A DNA stretch of 18,729 bases. Source: an uncultured Eubacteriales bacterium. Its GTDB lineage: Bacteria; Bacillota; Clostridia; Oscillospirales; Acutalibacteraceae. The position numbers and the translations under genes are program-made. Position 1 is the stretch's first letter; every line of letters starts with the position of its first letter. The notes under the pieces were generated by a model that saw only the letters and a list, made by a program, of their open reading frames with translations, searched no databases and was not told the origin of the DNA. This document shows positions 5,738-13,149 of this stretch, one piece after another. The stretch is taken from positions 1-18,729 of the forward strand of contig ONVG01000008.1 in assembly GCA_900321195.1 (NCBI GenBank), in the 5' to 3' direction.

Positions 5738-7975
5738 ATGGCAAGAAAAAAGAAAACGAAGGAAAGTGCCGCTGAACCTAAGCTCAAAGGTTATATAGCA
5801 GGCGCAGGGGAGGTGGTAGAGGAAAAAATAGCCTCTACCTTACAGGAAAATTTCATGCCTTATGCAATGAGCATAATAATGAGTCGTGCAATCCCCGAAA
5901 TCGACGGCTTCAAGCCTTCGCACAGAAAGCTCCTTTATACAATGTACAAAATGGGACTTTTGGGCGCGGCGAGAACAAAATCCGCAAATATCGTTGGTCA
6001 GACAATGAAGCTCAATCCTCACGGAGATGCAGCGATATATGACACTATGGTAAGACTGAGCAGAGGCTATGAAGCACTTCTTCATCCGTTTGTTGACTCA
6101 AAGGGAAATTTCGGAAAGTTCTACAGCCGTGATATGGCATGGGCAGCATCAAGATATACCGAGGCAAAGCTTGACCCGATATGCAATGAGCTTTTCAACG
6201 ACATAGACAAGGACACTGTAGATTTTGTTGACAACTATGATAATACGCTGAAAGAGCCTACACTTCTTCCTGCCGCATTCCCGTCAGTGCTTGTAAACGC
6301 AAATACAGGTATAGCCGTAGGAATGGCAAGCTCGATATGCTCGTTTAATTTAGAGGAAGTCTGCCGCACAACCATATGCCTTTTAAAAGACCCTGAACAT
6401 GATATAACCTCAACGCTTATCGCGCCTGATTTTACAGGCGGCGCACAGATAATATATGACAAGCAGGTAATAGAAAACATATACAGAACAGGCAAGGGCA
6501 GCATAAAGCTCAGAGGAAGATATACCTATGACAAATATGCAAACTGCATAGATATACTCAGCATACCTCAAACAACGACATCGGAAGCTGTTATTGAAAA
6601 GATAATAGAGCTTGTAAAACAAAACAAGATAAAGGAAATATCCGATATCCGTGACGAAACAGGTATAGACGGTCTGAAAATAACCATAGACTTAAAGCGA
6701 AGCACCGACCCTGATAAGCTTATGCAGAAGCTTTATAAAATGACTCCGCTTGAAGACAGCTTTTCCTGCAACTTCAATGTACTTATCGCAGGAACACCAA
6801 GAGTTTTGGGTGTGCGGGAGCTTCTGAATGAGTGGTCGGCTTTCCGTATAGAATGCGTCAAGAGACGCACATATTTTGACCTGCACAAAAAACAGGACAG
6901 ACTCCATCTTCTGCAGGGTCTTGAAAAGATACTTTTGGATATCGACAAGGCTATAAAGATAATACGCGGCACAGAAGAAGAAAACATGGTAGTCCCAAAC
7001 CTTATGAGCGGATTTGATATAGACGAAATACAGGCTGAATATGTAGCTGAAATAAAACTGCGCCATCTGAACCGTGAATATATACTTAAACAGACAAATG
7101 ATATATCACAGCTCGAAAAGGACATAGCAGAGCTTGAAGCTATACTTGCAAGCAAAACAAAGATAAAGAATATCATAATCCGTGAGCTTGAAAATATCAT
7201 AAAGAAATACTCACAGCCAAGACGCAGTATGATAATATATGCTGATGATATAGTTGAGGATGACATCGAGGAAGATGTACCCGATTATGCGGTAAATCTT
7301 TTCTTCACTAAAGAAGGCTATTTCAAAAAGATAACACCTCTTTCACTAAGAATGAGCGGTGAACATAAGCTCAAAGAGGGCGATGAGATATTACAGCGCT
7401 TTGAAACCACAAACAATACCGACCTTATATTCTTTTCGGACAAGCATCAGGCATACAAAACAAAAGCTCCGCTTTTTGCCGATACAAAGACAAGTGTGCT
7501 GGGAGAATACATCCCGTCAAAGCTTGGATTCGATGAAGATGAAAACGCAATATACATGATACCTACAAAGGATTACAAGGGAAGTATATTCTTCTTCTTT
7601 GAGAGCGGAAAATGTGCAAAAATATCTCTCGAAGCCTATGCTACAAAGACAAACAGAAAAAAGCTGACGGGTGCATATTCTGATAAGGAAAAGCTTGCTG
7701 CTATACTGTATGTTGAAAATGATGACAGTGATATATTTGTCAGAGCGTCATCAGGAAGAAGACTGATCTTCAGATCTTCGGAGCTTATGGCTAAGAATAC
7801 AAGGTCGGCGCAGGGCGTTGCACTTATGAAGCTCAAAAAAGGACACAGGATAATATCGGCAGAAATATATGAGGACGGAATGCTTTCCGACCCCGAACGC
7901 TACCGCGCTAAAACACTTCCGTCACAGGGGCAGCTGCCTCGTTCTGATGAAAGCGGAGAACAGATATCATTCTGA
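5738..7975 (+). CDS. parC: Type IIA topoisomerase A subunit (topoisomerase IV-like)
   Basis: A 745-residue DNA cleavage and rejoining subunit, partner of the B subunit at 3259. The active-site arginine-tyrosine pair is in AASRYTEAKL (Tyr140). Downstream DFVDNYDNTLKEP and NANTGIAVGMAS are family blocks. In the quinolone region the sequence is NPHGDAAIYD: the position equal to E. coli GyrA Ser83 is Ala98, and that of Asp87 is Asp102. A coiled-coil arm (about 430-480) is followed by a C-terminal domain ending with NTRSAQGVALMKLKKG. I see no GyrA box, which supports topoisomerase IV rather than gyrase. AAAGAGG lies ten bases before the ATG. A basic lysine-rich N-terminal tail precedes the core. 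Confidence 0.88.
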   Translation: MARKKKTKESAAEPKLKGYIAGAGEVVEEKIASTLQENFMPYAMSIIMSRAIPEIDGFKPSHRKLLYTMYKMGLLGAARTKSANIVGQTMKLNPHGDAAIYDTMVRLSRGYEALLHPFVDSKGNFGKFYSRDMAWAASRYTEAKLDPICNELFNDIDKDTVDFVDNYDNTLKEPTLLPAAFPSVLVNANTGIAVGMASSICSFNLEEVCRTTICLLKDPEHDITSTLIAPDFTGGAQIIYDKQVIENIYRTGKGSIKLRGRYTYDKYANCIDILSIPQTTTSEAVIEKIIELVKQNKIKEISDIRDETGIDGLKITIDLKRSTDPDKLMQKLYKMTPLEDSFSCNFNVLIAGTPRVLGVRELLNEWSAFRIECVKRRTYFDLHKKQDRLHLLQGLEKILLDIDKAIKIIRGTEEENMVVPNLMSGFDIDEIQAEYVAEIKLRHLNREYILKQTNDISQLEKDIAELEAILASKTKIKNIIIRELENIIKKYSQPRRSMIIYADDIVEDDIEEDVPDYAVNLFFTKEGYFKKITPLSLRMSGEHKLKEGDEILQRFETTNNTDLIFFSDKHQAYKTKAPLFADTKTSVLGEYIPSKLGFDEDENAIYMIPTKDYKGSIFFFFESGKCAKISLEAYATKTNRKKLTGAYSDKEKLAAILYVENDDSDIFVRASSGRRLIFRSSELMAKNTRSAQGVALMKLKKGHRIISAEIYEDGMLSDPERYRAKTLPSQGQLPRSDESGEQISF

Positions 7976-8008
7976 TAAAAATACAGAAAACATTAATTTT
8001 AAAAAAAT

Positions 8009-8033
8009 CGGATAAATCACTTGATTTTATCCG
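8009..8033. promoter_or_regulatory. Inverted repeat over the secG -35 region
   Basis: CGGATAAATCA and TGATTTTATCCG are near-perfect inverted arms separated by two bases. No T-run follows the second arm, so this is a poor terminator, and it overlaps the -35 box of the secG promoter. It could be an operator, or a degraded terminator of the topoisomerase operon. Confidence 0.35.
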
Positions 8034-8049
8034 GACAATGTGCTATTAT
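8021..8049 (+). promoter_or_regulatory. Housekeeping promoter of secG
   Basis: TTGATT (8021-8026) and TATTAT (8044-8049) are separated by exactly 17 bases, a good vegetative sigma-A-type promoter. The secG ribosome site AGGAGG follows at 8083-8088. Confidence 0.75.
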
Positions 8050-8098
8050 AAATAAGTGTTGTTAAACAATCAGTTACTTTTTAGGAGGATATTAAAAT

Positions 8099-8590
8099 AT
8101 GGGAATCTGGGAAATCATAATTGGTGTTTTAGTTCTTTTGATGTCGATAGTAATGATAATCGTCATCATACTTCAGGAAGGTCATGATGCCGGTCTTGGA
8201 ACGATAACAGGCGGCGCAGACTCTTTTATGAAACGCGGAAAAGCTAAAACAGCAGATGCAATGTTCGCAAAAATAACAAAGTTTTGTGCTATATTCTTCT
8301 TCCTGCTCATAATCGGACTTAATGCTATTTCATTCTTTGTAAAGCCTAAGAGTGATAATTCAAAGACAAGCATTTCTTCAAACTCATCTGTTGAAACATC
8401 TGTAGAAGCAAGTACAGAAGAGAGCAAGGCCGAATCAAGTACAGAAGAGAGCAAGGCCGAATCAAGTACAGAAGAGAGCAAGGCCGAATCAAGTACAGAA
8501 GCAAGCAAGGCTGAGTCAAGTACAGAAGCAAGCAAGGCTGAGTCAAGCGCAGAAGCAAGCAAGGCTGAATCAAGTACTGCAGCTGAATGA
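8099..8590 (+). CDS. secG: Protein translocase subunit SecG with repeat tail
   Basis: A small membrane subunit of the SecYEG export channel. Residues 3-23 form the first membrane helix, followed by the SecG hallmark IILQEGHDAGLGTITGGADSFM and then a second helix (about 60-80, CAIFFFLLIIGLNAISFF). A normal SecG ends near here, at about 75-90 residues. This one has about 75 more residues of serine, glutamate, lysine and alanine, made of six nonapeptides of the STEESKAES type. By SecG topology the tail would face outside the membrane. It is a single-gene unit with its own promoter (8021-8049) and a terminator at 8632-8670. AGGAGG precedes the ATG by ten bases. Confidence 0.9.
   Translation: MGIWEIIIGVLVLLMSIVMIIVIILQEGHDAGLGTITGGADSFMKRGKAKTADAMFAKITKFCAIFFFLLIIGLNAISFFVKPKSDNSKTSISSNSSVETSVEASTEESKAESSTEESKAESSTEESKAESSTEASKAESSTEASKAESSAEASKAESSTAAE
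8411..8572 (+). repeat. Six 27-bp tandem repeats in secG
   Basis: Six in-frame 27-bp units, at 8411, 8438, 8465, 8492, 8519 and 8546, each encode nine residues. The first three are identical (STEESKAES) and the next three carry an STEASKAES or SAEASKAES variant. A shortened seventh copy leads into the stop codon. Near-identity at the DNA level points to recent expansion by slippage or recombination. Confidence 0.92.
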
Positions 8591-8631
8591 TACTGTAACA
8601 ACAGATTCTTATTAATATATTTTTTTTTACG

Positions 8632-8670
8632 AGCATCTTCAATGTCGTACATTGAGGGTGCTTTGTTTTT
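8632..8670 (+). terminator. Intrinsic terminator between secG and cca
   Basis: The 14-bp arms AGCATCTTCAATGT and ACATTGAGGGTGCT pair fully if two G-U pairs are allowed, around a 3-base loop, followed by TTGTTTTT. The cca start codon is only 15 bases beyond the U-tract. Confidence 0.85.
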
Positions 8671-8685
8671 CAAAGGTGTGTCAGA

Positions 8686-10035
8686 ATGGAAAAGCTTATA
8701 AAAATGCCTGAAAATGCTAAGGGGATAATCGACAAGCTGAGAACATGCGGATATGATGCGTATGCAGTCGGCGGATGCATACGTGACAGCATAATGGGGA
8801 AAATACCGTATGACTGGGATATATGTACATCAGCGCTGCCGGAGGAAGTTCTTGAAGTACTCGGAGAAAGAAACATAATAGAAAACGGATTGAAACACGG
8901 AACCGTTACCGTACATATAGACGGCGAGAACTACGAGATAACTACATTTCGTACCGATGGACAATATCTTGACAACCGTCATCCCGAAAATGTAACATTT
9001 GTCCGTGAGCTTAAAGAGGATCTTTCAAGACGTGACTTTACAATGAATTCCCTTGCTTATAATTACAGTGAGGGGCTTATCGATATTTTCGGCGGCAGAG
9101 ATGACATAAATAACAGCATAATACGCTGTGTAGGTGATCCGGATAAAAGATTCGGAGAGGATGCACTTCGCATACTCAGGGCATTGAGATTTTCTTCACA
9201 ATTAGGCTTTTCCATAGAAGAAAAAACCTCGGCAAGCATACATAAAAATGCAGAGCTTTTGAAAAATATCTCTGCGGAAAGAATAATGTCTGAATTTACA
9301 AAGATACTCATGGGTAAAAATGTTGAAGATGTCTTGATGAATTACAAGGATGTTATAGCAGTATTCATACCTGAGATAAAGCCTATGTTCGGATTTGAAC
9401 AGCATAATCCGCATCATGTCTATGATGTATGGCAGCACACTGTAAAGTCGGTAGCTTGCGTGAAAAACGAACGTATATTGCGGCTTACAGCGTTTTTTCA
9501 TGATATTGGCAAGCCTAAAGCCTTTACAGTTGACAGTGGGGGAAAAGGGCATTTTCACGGGCATCCCGAAGTAAGCGACAGAATGGCTGATGATATATTG
9601 AAGCGCTTAAAGACGGATAACAACACAATAGCGACAGTCCGCCTGCTCATAAAGCTGCACGATCTCAGACCAAAGGCGGATGAAAAGAATGTGCGCAGAC
9701 TGATGTATGAAACAGGCAAAGAAAATTATCCTTTATTGATGGATATAAAACGTGCGGATGCGCTTGCACAAAATCCCGAAATGCACGGATATAAACTCGA
9801 ATATATCGCGCAGCTTGAAAACATATACAAACAAGAGCTTGAAAAGAAATCTGCATTCAATTTAAAAACTCTTGCTGTAAACGGCAGGGATATTATAAAT
9901 ACAGGTGTCAGGGACGGAAGAACAATAGGAATGATACTTGAATATCTTCTTGACCGTGTTATAGACGGTGATATTGAGAACGACAAACAGCTTTTGCTTG
10001 ATAAGGCGGCAGAAATACGGAAAAGATTTGTATGA
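8686..10035 (+). CDS. cca: CCA tRNA nucleotidyltransferase with HD domain
   Basis: A 449-residue class II nucleotidyltransferase that builds or repairs the 3' CCA end of tRNA without a template. The catalytic motifs are GGCIRD (29-34) and DWD (43-45). RRDFTMNSLAY (115-125), FGGRDD and the nucleotide-choice motif EDALRILRALRF (158-169) follow. A C-terminal HD domain carries FFHDIGKP (His272, Asp273) and a GHFHGHPEVS block, so phosphohydrolase activity on cyclic phosphates is likely. The ribosome site AAAGGTG lies seven bases before the ATG. A strong terminator ends 15 bases upstream, leaving no space for a separate promoter, so expression depends on read-through or on a start upstream of the hairpin. 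A CC-adding-only or A-adding-only role cannot be excluded from sequence. Confidence 0.92.
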   Translation: MEKLIKMPENAKGIIDKLRTCGYDAYAVGGCIRDSIMGKIPYDWDICTSALPEEVLEVLGERNIIENGLKHGTVTVHIDGENYEITTFRTDGQYLDNRHPENVTFVRELKEDLSRRDFTMNSLAYNYSEGLIDIFGGRDDINNSIIRCVGDPDKRFGEDALRILRALRFSSQLGFSIEEKTSASIHKNAELLKNISAERIMSEFTKILMGKNVEDVLMNYKDVIAVFIPEIKPMFGFEQHNPHHVYDVWQHTVKSVACVKNERILRLTAFFHDIGKPKAFTVDSGGKGHFHGHPEVSDRMADDILKRLKTDNNTIATVRLLIKLHDLRPKADEKNVRRLMYETGKENYPLLMDIKRADALAQNPEMHGYKLEYIAQLENIYKQELEKKSAFNLKTLAVNGRDIINTGVRDGRTIGMILEYLLDRVIDGDIENDKQLLLDKAAEIRKRFV

Positions 10036-10045
10036 AATATGCAAA

Positions 10046-10085
10046 AACATACTGTAAAGTTTTTTTACTTTACAGTATGTTTTGT
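10046..10085 (+). terminator. Intrinsic terminator after cca
   Basis: A perfect 15-bp stem, AACATACTGTAAAGT with ACTTTACAGTATGTT, closes a six-T loop (10061-10066) and is followed by TTGTCTT. It ends the cca transcript. Confidence 0.85.
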
Positions 10086-10136
10086 CTTAAAAAGAATTTT
10101 TTTTCAAGTTTTTGTTTAAAAAATGTTATAAACATC

Positions 10137-10165
10137 TTTAAAAATTAGTCAGAATGTGGTATAAT
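10137..10165 (+). promoter_or_regulatory. Promoter of the dnaD-dnaC pair
   Basis: A perfect TATAAT box at 10160-10165, with the extended -10 dinucleotide TG one base before it, pairs with a weak -35 TTTAAA at 10137-10142 across 17 bases. It lies between the cca terminator and the DnaD-domain gene. Confidence 0.72.
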
Positions 10166-10196
10166 ACGTTGACAAGAGAGGAATGGACGGATCAAT

Positions 10197-11234
10197 ATGG
10201 AATATAAAATGGAGCTTGGCGCATGGAACAGCATTTTTGCAGTTCCGAGCGTTATCGTAGATAAGCATCTTAAACTTGCCGGCGCAGCACAGCTTAAAGT
10301 ATTGCTGTGGTTTTTAAGACATGCAGGAGAAAACGTTTCTGTAAGTGATATTTCCTCAGCGCTTTCTATGCAGGAGGCTGATGTTCGTGACTGTATGCAG
10401 TATTGGATGCAGACAGGAATAATATGTATAAACGATAATGTTATATCACCGTCGGAGATAAAAAATAGTGTAAAGGAAAATGACCTTACAGAGCAAAAAC
10501 AGCCTTTGACTGAACCTGAATCATCGAATAAAACCTCAGAAGCTGAAAATACTGTATCAGCAACTGAAAAAACTGACAAAAAACGTCATTTGAGCCGTCC
10601 GGAACGCCCTGATACAAATTATATCAACGAAAGAATAAAGACGGATGAAAGCATAGCTTTCCTTATGCGCTCGGCGGACGATATATTCGGACGAATGACA
10701 TCAAACAGCGACAAGGCTACACTTTTGCTCATAAACGAATATGACGGACTGCCGGTAGAGATAATAATAATGCTTTTGCAGTATGCGCTGAGTATCGGAA
10801 AATGCAACATGAGATACATAGAAAAAATAGCTATAAACTGGGCAGATAATGATATAACAACACTTGAAGCCGCTGAAAAAAAGATAAAGGAGCTTACTTC
10901 CGGACGTAATGCGGCAAGATATGTACAGAAGATAATCGGCGCAGATGAACACTCTCCGACTGAAATGGAAAGCGAATTTGCCGATGCATGGGTAAATAAG
11001 TGGAACTTCAGCTCTGATATGATACGCGAAGCATATGAAAGGTGTGTAAATTCAAAAGGAAAATATATTCCAAAATATGTAAATTCTATTCTGTGCAGAT
11101 GGAATAACGCAGGCATTAAAAAGCTCGAACAGATACCGAAAGACAAGAAAAAGCCGAAGCCTTTGGAAACTTATGAAGGAACATATGATATAAGCGAATA
11201 CGAAAGTTCAAGTATAATTGACGGGAAGTGGTAA
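10197..11234 (+). CDS. DnaD-domain replication protein
   Basis: A 345-residue replication-initiation or restart protein of the DnaD/DnaB type of Firmicutes. Residues 1-85 form a winged-helix domain (LKLAGAAQLKVLLWFLRHAGE, then DISSALSMQEADVRDCMQYW). A polar linker of about 50 residues follows. A DnaD domain (about 145-225) contains DDIFGRMTSNSDKATLLLINEYDGLP and the ending YIEKIAINWADNDITT. A second, related helical block (about 255-320) has IPKYVNSILCRWNNAGI. Such proteins remodel DNA at the origin and recruit the helicase loader. The stop codon overlaps the region before the helicase-loader gene by a few bases, so the two are translated together. The start at 10197 is supported by GAGAGG upstream, although the spacing is long; an ATG at 10209 is an alternative. 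Confidence 0.85.
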   Translation: MEYKMELGAWNSIFAVPSVIVDKHLKLAGAAQLKVLLWFLRHAGENVSVSDISSALSMQEADVRDCMQYWMQTGIICINDNVISPSEIKNSVKENDLTEQKQPLTEPESSNKTSEAENTVSATEKTDKKRHLSRPERPDTNYINERIKTDESIAFLMRSADDIFGRMTSNSDKATLLLINEYDGLPVEIIIMLLQYALSIGKCNMRYIEKIAINWADNDITTLEAAEKKIKELTSGRNAARYVQKIIGADEHSPTEMESEFADAWVNKWNFSSDMIREAYERCVNSKGKYIPKYVNSILCRWNNAGIKKLEQIPKDKKKPKPLETYEGTYDISEYESSSIIDGKW

Positions 11235-11236
11235 AA

Positions 11237-12229
11237 ATGGGATATTCCGCAGAAATATATCAGGAAGCAGAAAAAACTATGGAATTAAGGCGAATAGACT
11301 CGGAGCAGCAGCTTGATATACGCAGGAGCAGTCTTTTCAAACGCTGTCCGAGAGCAAATGAGATAGAAAAGCTTATCGCGCATACATCTGTTTCCGCAGC
11401 AAAAGCTATTTTCGGAGGAGCGAACAAAAAAGAGGAGCTTTTAAAGCTGAAACGCTCAAATCTTGAACTCCAAAAGGAATTGTCGGATATACTGAAAAGC
11501 TATGGGCTTTCCGAAAATTATCTTGAACGTTGGTATAAATGTGATAAATGCCGTGATACAGGCTATGTAGATGGTATAATGTGTGACTGTATGAAAAAGC
11601 TTCTGCGTGAAACAGCGTATGACAGTCTGAACAAAATGACGCCGCTGTCACTTTCGGACTTTGATAGCTTTTCACTGGATTATTATTCCAAGGATGTTCC
11701 CACCAATGCAAAATACAGCCCTTATACGAGAATGACCGATGTGTTGGGCTTTTGCAAAAAGTACGCAAAGAATTTTGACGGAACATCAGGCAGCCTTCTT
11801 TTTCAGGGCGCTCCCGGACTTGGAAAAACACATCTTTCTCTTGCAATAGCCAAAGAAGTCATAGATAAAGGATACGGAGTTGTCTATGTTTCAGCGCCGG
11901 CAATATTCAAAAAAATAGAGGATGAACATTTCGACATAAAAAATTCCGAAAGAACCGCGGAGCAGATAGTTACAGAATGTGACCTTCTTATAATAGACGA
12001 TTTAGGTACAGAGTTTGTAACAAAGTTTTCTGTGTCGGCATTATATAATATAATAAATACAAGAATGATAACATCCAGACCGACAATAATAAGCACAAAC
12101 CTTACATTGTCCGAGCTTCAGTCTCACTATAATTCAAGGATAATCTCACGAATAATAGGTATGCTTGACAGGGTTGATTTTGTAGGTACGGATATACGTC
12201 AGATAAAACGAAGGATAAGACAAAGCTGA
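11237..12229 (+). CDS. DnaC/DnaI-like helicase-loader ATPase
   Basis: A 330-residue AAA+ ATPase that would load the replicative helicase onto DNA. A helical N-terminal region is followed by a four-cysteine zinc site, CDKC then CDC (Cys102, 105, 116, 118). The Walker A motif is GAPGLGKTH (191-199) and Walker B is LLIIDDLGTE. STNLTLSEL and SRIISRI carry the sensor and arginine-finger region of the DnaC family. Start at ATG 11237 fits GAAGTGG upstream; a GTG at 11228, overlapping the end of the DnaD gene, is possible. It follows the DnaD gene directly, matching the known working pair. The C-terminus ends at RRIRQS. Confidence 0.88.
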   Translation: MGYSAEIYQEAEKTMELRRIDSEQQLDIRRSSLFKRCPRANEIEKLIAHTSVSAAKAIFGGANKKEELLKLKRSNLELQKELSDILKSYGLSENYLERWYKCDKCRDTGYVDGIMCDCMKKLLRETAYDSLNKMTPLSLSDFDSFSLDYYSKDVPTNAKYSPYTRMTDVLGFCKKYAKNFDGTSGSLLFQGAPGLGKTHLSLAIAKEVIDKGYGVVYVSAPAIFKKIEDEHFDIKNSERTAEQIVTECDLLIIDDLGTEFVTKFSVSALYNIINTRMITSRPTIISTNLTLSELQSHYNSRIISRIIGMLDRVDFVGTDIRQIKRRIRQS

Positions 12230-12273
12230 AAGGCTTAATATATGAATAATAATATAAATAAGGAGTGTTCTTA

Positions 12274-13125
12274 ATGGCAAAGGTTTTGATATCAGCAGAC
12301 AGTACGTGTGATATATCTGGAGAGCTTTTGGAAAGCACCGGCGCTTTACTCATTCCGCTGCACATAATTCTTAATGATAAGAGTTATGACGATGGCGTGG
12401 ATATAAAGCCTGACGATATCTATGAAAATTTTTCAAAAACGGGAACACTTCCGAAAACCTCGGCAATAAACACACAGGAATATATCGACATATTCACACC
12501 GTATCTCGAAAAAGGATATGAGATAGTGCATATAAGTCTTGGTTCATCACTGTCTTCATCTTATCAGAATTGTGTTGAAGCCTCAAAAAAAATTGAGGGG
12601 CTTTATCCTGTAAATTCCTGCAATCTTTCATCGGGAAGCGGTCATCTTGTTGTAGAAGCAGCATCTCTTGCCGCACAGGGATATACCGCAAAGGAAATAT
12701 CCGATGAACTTAAAAGACTTGTTCCGAAATGTCATTCAAGCTTTATTATAGACAAGCTTGATTATCTTCGTGCAGGCGGCAGATGCTCAACTCTTGCAAT
12801 GTTAGGTGCAAATCTTTTACAGCTAAAACCATGTATAGAGGTAAAAAATACAGACGGCTCCATGACGGTCGGAAAAAAATACAGAGGAAAGCTCGAAAAG
12901 GTACTTATAAACTACGTTCATGACCAGCTTGACAAATACGAAAATATATCTGACAGCAGGATATTCATAACAAATGCAGGTATAGGAGATAAATATGTGG
13001 ATATAGTAAAGGCGGAAATAGAAAAGCTGAGCTTTTTCAGAAAAATATATATAGAGCGCGCAAGCTGTACCATATCATCACACTGCGGTCCGGGTACGCT
13101 CGGAATACTTTTTATGACAAAATAA
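12274..13125 (+). CDS. DegV-family fatty-acid-binding protein
   Basis: A 283-residue DegV (FakB-like) protein. In the fatty-acid kinase system FakB presents a bound fatty acid to FakA for phosphorylation. Motifs: SADSTCDI at the N-terminus, PKTSAINTQEYIDIF (usually TSQP), ISLGSSLSSSYQ, IDKLDYLRAGGRCS, and SSHCGPGTLGILF at the C-terminus. The ATG at 12274 follows AAGGAG (12260-12265) with eight bases between, so I prefer it to a GTG at 12265 that overlaps the ribosome site. No fakA gene is visible nearby. It sits between the helicase loader and rnr, with rnr only 24 bases downstream. The exact lipid ligand is unknown. Confidence 0.9.
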   Translation: MAKVLISADSTCDISGELLESTGALLIPLHIILNDKSYDDGVDIKPDDIYENFSKTGTLPKTSAINTQEYIDIFTPYLEKGYEIVHISLGSSLSSSYQNCVEASKKIEGLYPVNSCNLSSGSGHLVVEAASLAAQGYTAKEISDELKRLVPKCHSSFIIDKLDYLRAGGRCSTLAMLGANLLQLKPCIEVKNTDGSMTVGKKYRGKLEKVLINYVHDQLDKYENISDSRIFITNAGIGDKYVDIVKAEIEKLSFFRKIYIERASCTISSHCGPGTLGILFMTK

Positions 13126-13149
13126 AATTATCCAAAGGAGAGAAATATC

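Noticed and set aside
8411..8572. Tandem repeats as a possible CRISPR array
   Set aside because: Units are contiguous, in frame and have no unique spacers; they encode a nonapeptide tail.
8182..8673. Minus-strand frame across the secG repeats
   Set aside because: Its repeat-rich sequence is only the mirror of the secG tail; no start signal.
10619..11146. Minus-strand frame (175 codons) opposite the DnaD gene
   Set aside because: Antisense shadow of a clear gene with no independent evidence.
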